A DNA stretch of 64,000 nt from assembly GCA_934667275.1 (NCBI GenBank), contig CAKULK010000008.1:48742-112741 (forward strand), given 5' to 3'. Shown here piece after piece: positions 44,418 to 53,306 of this stretch. Source of the stretch: an uncultured Bacteroidales bacterium. GTDB taxonomy: Bacteria > Bacteroidota > Bacteroidia > Bacteroidales > Paludibacteraceae. A program made the position numbers and the translations under genes. Within the stretch, counting starts at the first letter, position 1; every line of letters begins with the position of its first letter. Below the pieces are notes generated by a model. That model was given only the letters and a program-made list of their open reading frames with translations. It made no database searches and was not told where the DNA came from.

Positions 44418-47400
44418 TTAGAATGTCAGTTTGATACCACCCATAACGGTTGACAATGGGCTATAGCCGTGGGTGTCAGACGAGCCTGTGAACGAGGTCA
44501 TCGGGTTGTAGCCCTTACGTGCTGTAGCAATGCACAAATTGCTGGCCGATACGTATATTTTCAAGCGGTTGATTTTAGCCTTCTCAAGTAACTTTTTCGG
44601 GAAAGTATAACCCAATTGGATATCATTCAACGAGATGAATGAGTTGGAAGTCAAGAAACGGGTTGAACCGGTGTTGGCGTATGAGTCGTACTGCCCGTTA
44701 CCGTTCGACAAACGGGGTACATCCGTGTTGGTATTGGTTTCTGTCCATGCATTGCGCATATCTACGTGCCAGTTGTGACCACCGACTGCGCTATTTGCCA
44801 TCAACGCAATGTATGTATTATCGTAGCCGTAACCGCCGATACGGTAGGAGCAAGTTGCCGATAATGTCACACCATATACTTCTAAGTCAAAACCGAAACC
44901 GCCGTCCAAGTCTGGCAAATAGGATTTACCTACATATTGCGAGGTTGCCATTGTGGCATCAGCCGTAGTGGTCTTTTCCAGATAACCTTCCTCGCCAGGG
45001 TGCTCTTGTTGCCATTGATACAGCGAAGATATATAGTTGTATTCATTGTTTCCTTTTGGGGCTCCAAGATTCCCGTAACGTGTGTCGTAGTATGCCTCGT
45101 AGAGTGCATCTCCGTTCGCGGGATCTACACCTGCATATACCAATGTATAATGCTCATATCTGGAGTGACCCTCTGCCATTGCTCCTGACATGATCTGATG
45201 AACGGGGGTACCATCTGCATCGTAGTAGTCAATAGGCATCTGAAGCATTTTGTTGGTATAGTGGGTTCCGTTCAAACGGATATCCAACTTCACGTTACGT
45301 GTATCCACTGCGTGAACGTTAAACGTGAATTCAACACCTTGGTTCTCCATTTTGGCCTCATTGGTAGGCAGCGAACTATAGCCCAACGATGGTGCAATAG
45401 CACGGGAGAAGAGCATATTGTCCGTCAATTTGTAGAAATAATCCAATTCAACATCCAAGTACTTGCCGATAGAGAATTCCAGACCTAAGTCAGTGGTGTT
45501 GGAACGCTCCCATGTGATGTTCGGGTTGCCTTTGGATGCCCACACATAACCAATCAAACCGTCCACATTCTCAATCGTGTACATATCTGTGTATGAATAG
45601 AGCGAGTTGATTTGGTTACCCAACACACCCCAACTCAGGCGCAGTTTACCATTCTTCAAATACTCCTTGACAGGCTCCATAAATGGTTCGTTGGTGAACG
45701 ACCAAGCCACACCTACGGAACCGAAATGTCCCCAACGGTGTCCCTTTGCGTAGCGGGACGAACCGTCTGCACGGTAGTTGGCGGTGAACATATAGCGGTC
45801 GTTGTAGATATAGGACATAGTAGCCAAGTAGGAATCCAAAGCGAATCGGCTGCTATTGCCTTCTGCTGCATTCGTCTTCACGGCATTACTCAGATTGAGG
45901 CTGCTGCCGTCTGCCATATACGACTTGTAACCATATACATAGTTCTGCGTGTACAAGTAGTTCTCATGACCTACCATGGCACGGATAGTATGATCGCCGA
46001 ATGTCTTGTTGTATTCCAACAATTCTTGTGCGGAAATAGCCAGCATATTGATGGACTGCTGGAGAATACGTCCGATGCCTGCGGCATCTCCGTAGTATTT
46101 GTTGGTGAGTTCCGAACTCAGGTTGTTGTTGTAGTGAGCACCGGCATTTACAGTCAATTTCAATCCATCATAGAGCTTGAATTCCAGCATACCCTTCATA
46201 TCTACGGTGTTTTGCACTTGGCGTTCTTTATCCAAACGCAGTGAACCGGCAGGGTTGATGCCGTGACCGAAATTACGGTTCATCGTGCCGTCGCCGTAGT
46301 CATACATCAATAATCCCGTGCGTGGATCGGTGGGGATATTTCCATTGGCATCACGCAGATAAACAGGATAAATAGCAGGAATGGCATTGATAAAATAGAA
46401 ACCGTTATTCATTACGCCGTCTCCGTCTTGGTCTGGCGAGTTAAGGTCAGAATAGGTGTATGCCATATTCACACTACCTTTCAACCATTTCTTTGGTTTG
46501 AAGTCCAAATTGCTGCGTAGGCTGAAACGGTTGTAGTCAGATGATTGGTAATAGCCCTCGTCTTTCAAGTAACCGATGCTTGTATAGTAGTTCACCACAT
46601 CATTACCTCCGTGGAATTTCACACTGGCATCAGCCTTTTGTCCGACACGGAAAATAGCGTCCTGCCATGACTCCAGATTCTCATAACCTGCACGGCGTGG
46701 AATAGAATTGTCAAATGTAGGATTCAACTGGCCATAAGTGTCCAAACCGCTGTTAATAAGGAAACGTCCGTCTTCTTGCCAGAGGTTGTAACTGCTTGGC
46801 AGACCGGAAGCACCAAACAACGCGATATTGGCTTTTTGGGCTGCCGTTTGCGGACTGTCAGTACTATTACGTTTTGCGGCACGGAACGAGTTGTACAAAC
46901 TCATCCATGACATGGTCACGTATTCCTCCGGACTGGTAATCACATCATACAAAGGCAACAGACGCATGTTGGCACCATATTTCACATCCACATCAATCTT
47001 GCCTTCGTCGCCGGATGAACCTTTCTTGGTAGTGATGACGATAACACCGTTTGCACCACGGCTACCATACAACGAGGTTGCGGTTGCGTCTTTCAAAATA
47101 GTGGTCGAAGCAATATCACCTGGGTCAATAGACGAAATGTCGCCATCGTATGTGATACCATCCACCACGTAAAGAGGAGCACTACTACCGTTCAAAGAAC
47201 CGATACCGCGGATACGGATGGTTGCGTTTGTACCGGGCTGTCCCGATGTGTTGATTACTTGCACACCGGCCACTTCTCCGGCTAATGCCTTCGAAATCTC
47301 GGTCGGGCTCTTTTTCTCTATGTTTTCGGCACTGACAGCCTGTGCAGAACCTGCAAAACTGCCTTTCGATACGTTGCCGTAACCGGTAATCACCACCTCC

Positions 47401-47693
47401 TGAATCATCTCTGATGCCTCATGAAGAGTGATGCGCATATTCTTGGCAATCTGCACTTCCTGTGATTGCATACCCACGAAACTGACCGTCATAGTGGTAG
47501 CATCGTCCGGCACGGACAAAGAAAATTCTCCGTCGTAGTCTGAAATCGTACCAATTGTTGTGCCTTTCACCTGAACACTGGCACCAATAATAGGCTCGCC
47601 TTTCTCGTCAACGACAATACCGCTAACTTGCTTCTCAGCCATAATTCCCAGACTGACAACGCATAGCGCCAAAAGCGTAAAGATCTTTTTCAT
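44418..47693 (-). CDS. SusC/RagA-family TonB-dependent outer-membrane transporter
   Basis: About 1091 residues: signal peptide (MKKIFTLLALCVVSLGIMA), CarboxypepD_reg-like domain (residues about 22-105), TonB box-like EVVITGYG, plug with SAPLYVVDGI and LYGSRGANGVIVITTKKG, then a 22-stranded barrel. It moves a substrate delivered by the SusD-like partner across the outer membrane, driven by TonB. The ATG at 47693 starts the signal peptide; the frame extends upstream to 47789, but that part is not signal-like. A promoter lies at 47810-47840, giving a leader of about 110 nt. Confidence 0.93.
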   Translation of the reverse strand: MKKIFTLLALCVVSLGIMAEKQVSGIVVDEKGEPIIGASVQVKGTTIGTISDYDGEFSLSVPDDATTMTVSFVGMQSQEVQIAKNMRITLHEASEMIQEVVITGYGNVSKGSFAGSAQAVSAENIEKKSPTEISKALAGEVAGVQVINTSGQPGTNATIRIRGIGSLNGSSAPLYVVDGITYDGDISSIDPGDIASTTILKDATATSLYGSRGANGVIVITTKKGSSGDEGKIDVDVKYGANMRLLPLYDVITSPEEYVTMSWMSLYNSFRAAKRNSTDSPQTAAQKANIALFGASGLPSSYNLWQEDGRFLINSGLDTYGQLNPTFDNSIPRRAGYENLESWQDAIFRVGQKADASVKFHGGNDVVNYYTSIGYLKDEGYYQSSDYNRFSLRSNLDFKPKKWLKGSVNMAYTYSDLNSPDQDGDGVMNNGFYFINAIPAIYPVYLRDANGNIPTDPRTGLLMYDYGDGTMNRNFGHGINPAGSLRLDKERQVQNTVDMKGMLEFKLYDGLKLTVNAGAHYNNNLSSELTNKYYGDAAGIGRILQQSINMLAISAQELLEYNKTFGDHTIRAMVGHENYLYTQNYVYGYKSYMADGSSLNLSNAVKTNAAEGNSSRFALDSYLATMSYIYNDRYMFTANYRADGSSRYAKGHRWGHFGSVGVAWSFTNEPFMEPVKEYLKNGKLRLSWGVLGNQINSLYSYTDMYTIENVDGLIGYVWASKGNPNITWERSNTTDLGLEFSIGKYLDVELDYFYKLTDNMLFSRAIAPSLGYSSLPTNEAKMENQGVEFTFNVHAVDTRNVKLDIRLNGTHYTNKMLQMPIDYYDADGTPVHQIMSGAMAEGHSRYEHYTLVYAGVDPANGDALYEAYYDTRYGNLGAPKGNNEYNYISSLYQWQQEHPGEEGYLEKTTTADATMATSQYVGKSYLPDLDGGFGFDLEVYGVTLSATCSYRIGGYGYDNTYIALMANSAVGGHNWHVDMRNAWTETNTNTDVPRLSNGNGQYDSYANTGSTRFLTSNSFISLNDIQLGYTFPKKLLEKAKINRLKIYVSASNLCIATARKGYNPMTSFTGSSDTHGYSPLSTVMGGIKLTF

Positions 47694-47809
47694 CAGTTTT
47701 ATTTTTTTTGTATTTAAAGTTATTTTCTTGCTAAATCTATATGAAAGGTCCCGTTTCTTACCCTCTATTTTGCTACTTCTACTTTGCAACCTATCAAAGA
47801 AAAAGTGCG

Positions 47810-47840
47810 CAAAGGTACGAATTTATAATTAAATAAGCAA
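47810..47840 (-). promoter_or_regulatory. Promoter of the RagAB-type operon
   Basis: Minus-strand TACCTTTG (47810-47817), a 20-nt spacer and TTG (47838-47840). Confidence 0.75.
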
Positions 47841-47914
47841 ACGCTTGAACTTACTTTTTGTGTTTTTTCTTCTTTTTTGAACAGAAAAACTGATATTTTC
47901 ATCGCTTTTGCTAT

Positions 47915-49171
47915 TTAATCATATTGTAGAACATGTATGTTACTGTTTTCATACACTTCCTGTGCCACCTCTTGCAGGTCTGCAGGTGTCAGTTCGCAGA
48001 TGCGTTGAAAGGTCTCTTGCCATGTCGGGGCCACGTTGTGGTAGAGCATCTGCTTTCCCATTGCAAGGGCGTTATTTTCTTGGTTCTCGGCCGATATTGC
48101 CATCTGTCCTTCCAACTGCCGTATGGCGTGTTGAAACTGTGCAGAGGTGAGTCGTGTGTCGCGCAAGCGTTGCAATTCGTTCATTGCCAACTCCATGCAG
48201 GCGTCCTTGTGTGGCGGTTCGCATGCCATATAGACATTCCAATAACCTGTGTCGCTTAGTGGAGTGTATTGTGATTCCACAGTATATACCAACCCGCGTT
48301 GCTCCCGCAGGCTTAGGTTTAGTCGGCTCGACATGCTTCCGCCGCCCAAGATGTTATTCAGCAGATACATCGCCAACTGCTTCTCGTTCCCTATCTCATA
48401 CGCGCGCGCGCCAAACATAAGGTGTGTTTGGTGTGTATGGCGGCGGTAACTAACATACTGAGGTGCCGAATCGGCATCTTCTCCATGTATCATATTGTGT
48501 GATTGTACTGTCTGATTATCAATCGGTTGCATTTGAGTGAAGTGCCCTAATTCTCTCTCTGCATGCGCTACCATTTGTTTGGGCGAAATGTCTCCTGTCA
48601 CAAATAACACCATTCGCTCGGGGCAGTAGTGGCTCGCCATCCATTGTAGTGGTTGCTCGGGGGATGCGCTGATACGGCGGAGCGTCTTCTTGGTGCCTAA
48701 AATCGACAGTGCCAACGAACTGCCATGAAACAGCAAACTCTCAAAATCGTCGTAGATGAGTTCGCTTGGAGAGTCGTTGTAACTCTCTATCTCGTCCAAA
48801 ATCACCGTCAGTTCTTTGTCCGTTTCGCGTTTCGGGAAGGTAGGGTGGAGTACCATATCCGCCAGCAGATGGAGGGTCGTGCGGAAATGTTGCTTCAGGG
48901 TGGCGGCATAGAAAGTGGTTTCCTCTTTGGTGGTGTAGGCGTTTATCTCGCCGCCAATCCCCTCTATCTTGTTGATTATCTGGCGGGCGGTGTAGTGTTC
49001 GGTCCCTTTGAACACGCAATGTTCAATGTAGTGCGCCATCCCGTTCTCTTCGGGGCGTTCATGGCGTGTGCCGACCCCTGTCATCAGTCCCGCGTACACT
49101 ACGGGCGATTGCGTCGGGCGATGCACAATCCGGATACCATTAGGCAGAATATGATAAAAAGTTTCGTTCAT
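47915..49171 (-). CDS. M16-family zinc peptidase
   Basis: The 418-residue protein carries the inverted zinc motif HYIEHCVFKGTEH (HxxEH, near residue 46) with the downstream Glu region KEETTFYA. A second non-catalytic half has the R/Y pair region EQRGLVYTVES near residue 310. It is the standard length of the bacterial processing-peptidase type. It has no signal peptide, so a cytoplasmic role in peptide turnover is likely. It is transcribed away from tRNA-Leu. Confidence 0.92.
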   Translation of the reverse strand: MNETFYHILPNGIRIVHRPTQSPVVYAGLMTGVGTRHERPEENGMAHYIEHCVFKGTEHYTARQIINKIEGIGGEINAYTTKEETTFYAATLKQHFRTTLHLLADMVLHPTFPKRETDKELTVILDEIESYNDSPSELIYDDFESLLFHGSSLALSILGTKKTLRRISASPEQPLQWMASHYCPERMVLFVTGDISPKQMVAHAERELGHFTQMQPIDNQTVQSHNMIHGEDADSAPQYVSYRRHTHQTHLMFGARAYEIGNEKQLAMYLLNNILGGGSMSSRLNLSLREQRGLVYTVESQYTPLSDTGYWNVYMACEPPHKDACMELAMNELQRLRDTRLTSAQFQHAIRQLEGQMAISAENQENNALAMGKQMLYHNVAPTWQETFQRICELTPADLQEVAQEVYENSNIHVLQYD

Positions 49172-49174
49172 AAT

Positions 49175-49205
49175 TTGGTGGTTTCAGTTTTTTATTGTAC
49201 CTTTG
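49175..49205 (+). promoter_or_regulatory. Promoter of tRNA-Leu
   Basis: TTG (49175-49177), a 20-nt spacer and TACCTTTG (49198-49205). The predicted start is about 30 nt before the tRNA. Confidence 0.75.
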
Positions 49206-49243
49206 CAGCCACTTGTGTGCGGTGGATTTTGGACCGACCGCAA

Positions 49244-49325
49244 GCGGCATTGGCGGAATTGGTAGACGCGCCAGACTTAGGATCTGGTTCCTAACAGAGT
49301 GAAGGTTCGAGTCCTTTATGCCGCA
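49244..49325 (+). tRNA. tRNA-Leu (anticodon TAG)
   Basis: The class II tRNA has a perfect 7-bp acceptor stem (GCGGCAT with ATGCCGC), anticodon stem CCAGA / TCTGG with loop CTTAGGA, a long variable arm, and T-loop TTCGAGT. The 3' CCA is not encoded. Confidence 0.95.
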
Positions 49326-49329
49326 CTGT

Positions 49330-49354
49330 AATCGGGACTTCGCATGTCCCGATT
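49330..49354 (+). terminator. Hairpin after tRNA-Leu, possible terminator
   Basis: A perfect 9-bp stem (49330-49338 with 49346-49354) starts five bases after the tRNA. The following GTTGTACT is only weakly T-rich, so it may be a processing or partial termination signal with read-through to the next gene. Confidence 0.5.
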
Positions 49355-49378
49355 GTTGTACTAAAACATTGGTTTATT

Positions 49379-49900
49379 ATGCGTAAAACATTCATTTTCT
49401 TGTTGATATCTGTTGTTGCTCTCGCAATGACAAGTTGTCTTGACAATGTGAAATCGGACTACACTCCCGAAATCTATCTGACGAATCTGTATCTCAACCC
49501 CTACTATGTCGGCGATACGCTCCGTGCGCGGGACACACTGGCACTCCATTACTCGACATCGGCGGAAAAATACGTTTCCGACACCGTGCAAGTGGGTGAT
49601 ACCATTATGTTTGGTGCACTTTTCTATTCCAAGGGCAATAATCTTCTCACCACAAGTTGTGAGTGGGACTCGACGGCTGTCAAGACGTGGTTTCGCCTGA
49701 ACGACGAGGTGAAAAAAGCCATGTCCGACACCACCCGGATTGCCGCAGGGTATTTCGTTTTCAATCCCATATATAATCAAGTCTCTTACCCCATTTATCT
49801 CTCACCGGTCAAGTCGGGTTCGCATACTGTCAAACTGACGGTTGAGTCGGATTCCAAGTATTCGCCCTATTCTTTTGGGTTCAATTTGGTCGTGAGGTAG
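49379..49900 (+). CDS. Uncharacterised lipoprotein
   Basis: I do not recognise a family. The 173-residue protein has a signal peptide with lipobox (ALAMTSCLDN, Cys near residue 20). The rest alternates like a beta-sandwich, with no catalytic motif. It could be an outer-membrane or periplasmic lipoprotein. It lies 53 bp after tRNA-Leu and may use that promoter. A terminator follows at 49942. Confidence 0.7.
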   Translation: MRKTFIFLLISVVALAMTSCLDNVKSDYTPEIYLTNLYLNPYYVGDTLRARDTLALHYSTSAEKYVSDTVQVGDTIMFGALFYSKGNNLLTTSCEWDSTAVKTWFRLNDEVKKAMSDTTRIAAGYFVFNPIYNQVSYPIYLSPVKSGSHTVKLTVESDSKYSPYSFGFNLVVR

Positions 49901-49941
49901 TCATCGCTGTAATCGTTGGTGGATGGTTACAGGATACAAAG

Positions 49942-49978
49942 AGGATGCGTAGTGATTTCTGTGCATCCTTTTGTTTTT
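49942..49978. terminator. Bidirectional terminator
   Basis: The stem AGGATGC (49942-49948) with GCATCCT (49963-49969) extends outward with A-T and one G-T pair. It is followed on the plus strand by a T-rich run, and on the minus strand by CTTTGT. It can end the 49379 lipoprotein gene and a minus-strand RNA from 50107. Confidence 0.65.
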
Positions 49979-50001
49979 GTGACGCCCTTGTTGTTTGTCG
50001 G

Positions 50002-50045
50002 TCGGTTGTTTGTCGCGGGGCTATCGCGAGTCTGTCGCGTACCGG
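50002..50045. repeat. 11-bp tandem array, locus E
   Basis: Four 11-bp units begin with TCG: TCGGTTGTTTG, TCGCGGGGCTA, TCGCGAGTCTG and TCGCGTACCGG. The similarity is strong only in the first five positions, but the spacing is exact. Confidence 0.65.
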
Positions 50046-50113
50046 CCGTTGTTTGCTGCTCTTCCCTGAAGATACCGAATCCCTTCTTGAGGATGCACAA
50101 CCGAAATCGGATA

Positions 50114-50144
50114 CAAAGATAATGCAAAATCGTCCTGAATCCAA
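50114..50144 (-). promoter_or_regulatory. Minus-strand promoter for a candidate small RNA
   Basis: TATCTTTG (50114-50121) and TTG (50142-50144) are separated by 20 nt on the minus strand. No protein gene follows. Confidence 0.6.
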
Positions 50145-50235
50145 ATTTATTTTCATTTCTTGGTGAAAAATATGTTTTGCTACATTCTCTACAACTATAA
50201 ATTCACTACTTTTAGGGAGAGAGTGGGGCTTTTGT

Positions 50236-50266
50236 TTGGCGCAATCGGATATTTTTTGTACCTTTG
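50236..50266 (+). promoter_or_regulatory. Promoter of the fumarate reductase cytochrome b gene
   Basis: TTG (50236-50238), a 20-nt spacer and TACCTTTG (50259-50266). The leader of about 110 nt includes a perfect 8-bp hairpin (50305-50312 with 50316-50323). Confidence 0.75.
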
Positions 50267-50381
50267 CGCGGTGATTGGAGGGGTGGATGTTGTGGAAAAT
50301 GGGAGCATGGCGTTTCGCCATGCGCTTGGTGTGCGAAAAATAAATAAATAAAACTAATACAAATAACTAACTAAAAATCTT

Positions 50382-51077
50382 ATGTGGTTAAAAGATTCAT
50401 CTATTGGCCGTAAGTTCGTTATGAGCATCACCGGCCTTGCTCTGGTTTTCTTTCTCCTCTTCCACGGCTGCATGAACGTGGCTTTGGTGTTCTCGGAGGA
50501 AGCGTACAACTGGATCTGCTCCGTACTCGGAGCCAATTGGTATGCAATTGTGGGTACGCTTGGGCTCGCTTTGCTCATCCTTATTCACTTCTGCTATGCT
50601 GTCTATCTGACCATTCAGAACCGTTTTGCGCGTGGTAATGACCGTTACGCCGTTACCGCCAAACGTGAGGGCGTGGATTGGGAGTCGGAGAACATGCTCG
50701 TTCTCGGTATCTGCGTATTGGGCTTCCTTGTGTTACACCTCTACAACTTCTGGTTCAAGATGCAGTTTGCCGAACTGACAGGCATTGAGACGGGTGCTTT
50801 TGACCCGCAGAACGGTGCCGCTTATGTCAAGGCACTCTTCACCACGCCTGTCTGGGGACAAGTGTACTGCGTATTGTACCTTGTTTGGTTCGTGGCTTTG
50901 TGGCTCCACCTCAACCACGGTGTATGGTCGGCATTGCACACGCTGGGTTGGAACAACCTCAAATGGATGAAGCGTATCCGCGTCATCGGAACTGTGTTCG
51001 CTACACTCGTTATCCTCCCCTTCGCCATCGTGGTATTCTACTACCTCGGTGTGGGTATCGGCATGCTCTGCGCATAA
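50382..51077 (+). CDS. frdC: Fumarate reductase / succinate dehydrogenase cytochrome b subunit
   Basis: The 231-residue membrane protein has five hydrophobic helices with conserved His in LLFHGCMNVA, LLILIHFCYA, LVLHLYNFW and ALWLHLNHGVWSALHTLGW. This is the SdhC b558 family that carries two haem b. It anchors the catalytic subunits to the inner membrane and exchanges electrons with menaquinone. In Bacteroidales the flavoprotein gene normally follows directly; here three unrelated genes (51093-53277) intervene. Confidence 0.95.
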   Translation: MWLKDSSIGRKFVMSITGLALVFFLLFHGCMNVALVFSEEAYNWICSVLGANWYAIVGTLGLALLILIHFCYAVYLTIQNRFARGNDRYAVTAKREGVDWESENMLVLGICVLGFLVLHLYNFWFKMQFAELTGIETGAFDPQNGAAYVKALFTTPVWGQVYCVLYLVWFVALWLHLNHGVWSALHTLGWNNLKWMKRIRVIGTVFATLVILPFAIVVFYYLGVGIGMLCA

Positions 51078-51092
51078 AGACAATATATAAAC

Positions 51093-51557
51093 ATGAAGAT
51101 ATTTGCTAACAATATCCCTATGAGTCCGAGAGAGTGTGCCTATTTTGCGGCAGTTATGCTTCTCTTGCTCCCTCCCGAACCATCTGCTATGAAGGACATC
51201 ACTGGTTGGACGACTTTTTTGGTGGTATTTCTTATATTGTTTGCGGCTGTTGTTGCTACGTTACGAGATAAAACCATATTCCTTTGGGATAAAATCATGT
51301 TTGTGACGGTTTCCGTATTCTCAATGGTGGCAACAGGGATAGCAACCTTTTTCGGAACGATAGAAATTGTGCATACTCTGGCTCTCATTTTAGGCTGCTT
51401 GGTGTGCCTGTTTATGTTGGTGACGGGCGTAGTGTATATGGTGTTGCAAAAGAAAAACTGGTCTTTACAGGTACCTTTCGAAGAGGTTACTCGTTTCTGG
51501 TTTTCCAACAACCTTGCCTGCCTCTCACTGATGTTAGCAGTATCTCATTCATTGTAA
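51093..51557 (+). CDS. Unrecognised inner-membrane protein, inserted in frd operon
   Basis: I do not recognise this 154-residue protein. It has four predicted membrane helices (around residues 15-30, 38-58, 68-90 and 95-118) and a soluble C-terminus. It starts 15 bp after frdC. Its composition is more A/T-rich than the frd genes, like the next two genes. The next gene encodes a protein of the same length with a similar helix layout, so the two might be diverged paralogues, but I see no convincing alignment. Confidence 0.7.
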   Translation: MKIFANNIPMSPRECAYFAAVMLLLLPPEPSAMKDITGWTTFLVVFLILFAAVVATLRDKTIFLWDKIMFVTVSVFSMVATGIATFFGTIEIVHTLALILGCLVCLFMLVTGVVYMVLQKKNWSLQVPFEEVTRFWFSNNLACLSLMLAVSHSL

Positions 51558-51564
51558 TTGACAT

Positions 51565-52029
51565 ATGGAAAAGTTGCATAAAACAGTCTATTTGATAGTG
51601 GCTATCAATGTCTTTTCTGCCATATTGGGAAAGTTGTTTGATGCGCTTAAGTTGGAATGGCTTGTCTATGTCATTGTAGCAGTTCTTGGAATAACCTTTT
51701 TATTCTTATTGGCGGACTATATTTATGGTCTCGTTAAGTATAAAAAAGTAGACCATGTGTTTTTTATCTTCTCTGCAGTATTATTACTAAGTTCAGACGC
51801 AGGATATCTGAACGGAGCATTTTCTCTACCCTATGATATTCGTTTGGCTTTGCTAATTAGCAATATTGTAATATGTTTGGGATTGGCTTTGTATAGTTTT
51901 TGGCACTACAGAAGAGAAGGTAAAAATTCAAATGACAAGACTATGTTTCCTTTTGTACAAAATAGCCGACAGGATTTTCTAATAATCATGTATATATGCA
52001 ACATCGCCGCATTGTCAGGAATTTTATAA
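51565..52029 (+). CDS. Unrecognised inner-membrane protein, inserted in frd operon
   Basis: This 154-residue protein has four to five hydrophobic helices (around residues 7-25, 32-55, 64-82, 93-110 and 138-153) and no known motif. It starts seven bp after the previous stop and ends nine bp before the lipoprotein gene, so the three are probably one unit. The DNA is visibly A/T-rich. Confidence 0.7.
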   Translation: MEKLHKTVYLIVAINVFSAILGKLFDALKLEWLVYVIVAVLGITFLFLLADYIYGLVKYKKVDHVFFIFSAVLLLSSDAGYLNGAFSLPYDIRLALLISNIVICLGLALYSFWHYRREGKNSNDKTMFPFVQNSRQDFLIIMYICNIAALSGIL

Positions 52030-52038
52030 TGTATTAAA

Positions 52039-53277
52039 ATGAAAAAAAATATTATTTTTATATTCGTTCTATTATTGACATTAGGTGCTTGTTCTTCGTC
52101 TGAACAGGATGTTGTAGTTTCTGATGGGAAAGGCTCCTATAAAGAACAAATATGTGCTTTGAATGAGAAGTACTCTCCCCAAAAATCTACACAGAAAAGC
52201 ATTCTCTATGCTCAAGCAGGAAAAGTTAATGGCATGGAAGTCGCTAAGGAAGATGTAGATGGAGGTATTATTGTTGCACAAGCCGTTCATCACAAGTACA
52301 AAAATAAGGTCCTGACTGCTGTTGCGTTTGTTGTTGCAGGAGCAGTTAGTTCTTATGGAGAGTATGTAAAGCAACGTGATGATTCTACAGGTAATGCAGT
52401 GCTTTACAAGGGAGATTATTTTGCTATAGATTTACGTAGCCCCATAGGGGGGTATAGACCACATTTGAGCGAATACTTACCTACTACAGTTGGTAGTAAA
52501 GTTGGTATGTATCACAACTATGTGATAGCAGAGTTACGAACAAATCCCGATTATGCGCATTTACGATACGAAGCGTCTGAAGATGTATTTTCTGCTTTTG
52601 GCGATATCTTAGAGAATGCTGGCATATATACCACCGATGATGTGGAATATGTGAAACAGGTCGTTTTAGAAGATAATTTACTGGAAACATGGAAACAACG
52701 TAGCGATGAATTTGCTGGAGAACAAGAAAGTGTACTTGTTTCTGAATTTCTCTCTACCATTTCAGAGATAAACGAATATTCAAGGTATGATTATATCTGC
52801 CAATATATGCAGATTATTGATGATGCTTATATGCGCGGGGAACTTTCAGAGGAGTCTGCTCTGCTCGCGAATGGAGCAGTATCTACATGGTATTATAGCC
52901 ATTGCCTTTGGAAATATTATATCCCTCTTAATGGCTGTGCTTCTGCATATATGCTGGAAACTGCTGATGGTGAATGGTATGTGACAAGTTCTCTTGATAA
53001 AGTGCGCATGATGTTGGTGGCAGATAGTGTAATTGCGGTAGGAATACCTCAGATTGCGGATGGACATATCACAGAGATATATTTCTTTGAAGATATGGAT
53101 GGCTTTTTAGAGAGAGATTGGAATGTACCTTCCTACTATGCATCAGATTATATAACTATTTCAGAAGTGACTACAGATATAGATATTGATCTTAACGAAT
53201 TGGTAGGAACTTACGCACTACAAGATGTGCAAGATAGAAATGATGTGCGCTATGCATCTATGGAATTTAGAATGTAA
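52039..53277 (+). CDS. Unrecognised lipoprotein, inserted in frd operon
   Basis: The 412-residue protein has a signal peptide and lipobox (LLTLGACSSS, Cys near residue 18). An internal hydrophobic stretch follows (residues about 93-110, TAVAFVVAGAVSSYG) that could be a second membrane contact. The remainder is acidic and rich in Tyr, with no catalytic motif that I know. It ends 29 bp before frdA. Codon use is A/T-rich, unlike the flanking frd genes. A role together with the two membrane proteins upstream is inferred only from spacing. Confidence 0.75.
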   Translation: MKKNIIFIFVLLLTLGACSSSEQDVVVSDGKGSYKEQICALNEKYSPQKSTQKSILYAQAGKVNGMEVAKEDVDGGIIVAQAVHHKYKNKVLTAVAFVVAGAVSSYGEYVKQRDDSTGNAVLYKGDYFAIDLRSPIGGYRPHLSEYLPTTVGSKVGMYHNYVIAELRTNPDYAHLRYEASEDVFSAFGDILENAGIYTTDDVEYVKQVVLEDNLLETWKQRSDEFAGEQESVLVSEFLSTISEINEYSRYDYICQYMQIIDDAYMRGELSEESALLANGAVSTWYYSHCLWKYYIPLNGCASAYMLETADGEWYVTSSLDKVRMMLVADSVIAVGIPQIADGHITEIYFFEDMDGFLERDWNVPSYYASDYITISEVTTDIDIDLNELVGTYALQDVQDRNDVRYASMEFRM

Positions 53278-53306
53278 TCTTTTGTAATTGATTAAAAAAC
53301 AAATAT

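Larger units (their letters stand above)
49942..50107 (-). ncRNA. Candidate minus-strand small RNA carrying an 11-bp array
   Basis: A full-consensus promoter (50114-50144) faces left into 160 nt without a credible protein and ends at the bidirectional hairpin 49942-49969. The transcript would contain the complement of the 11-bp array at 50002-50045. The frame 49881-50321 through this area has a Lys/Arg/Ser/Gln-rich random look and is not accepted as a gene. Confidence 0.4.

Noticed and set aside
49881..50321. Minus-strand open frame of 146 codons
   Set aside because: It runs through a promoter, an 11-bp array and a terminator, and has no protein-like pattern.
50305..50323. Hairpin in the frdC leader as a riboswitch
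   Set aside because: A single 8-bp stem without a T-run or conserved aptamer sequence does not support a regulatory RNA call.
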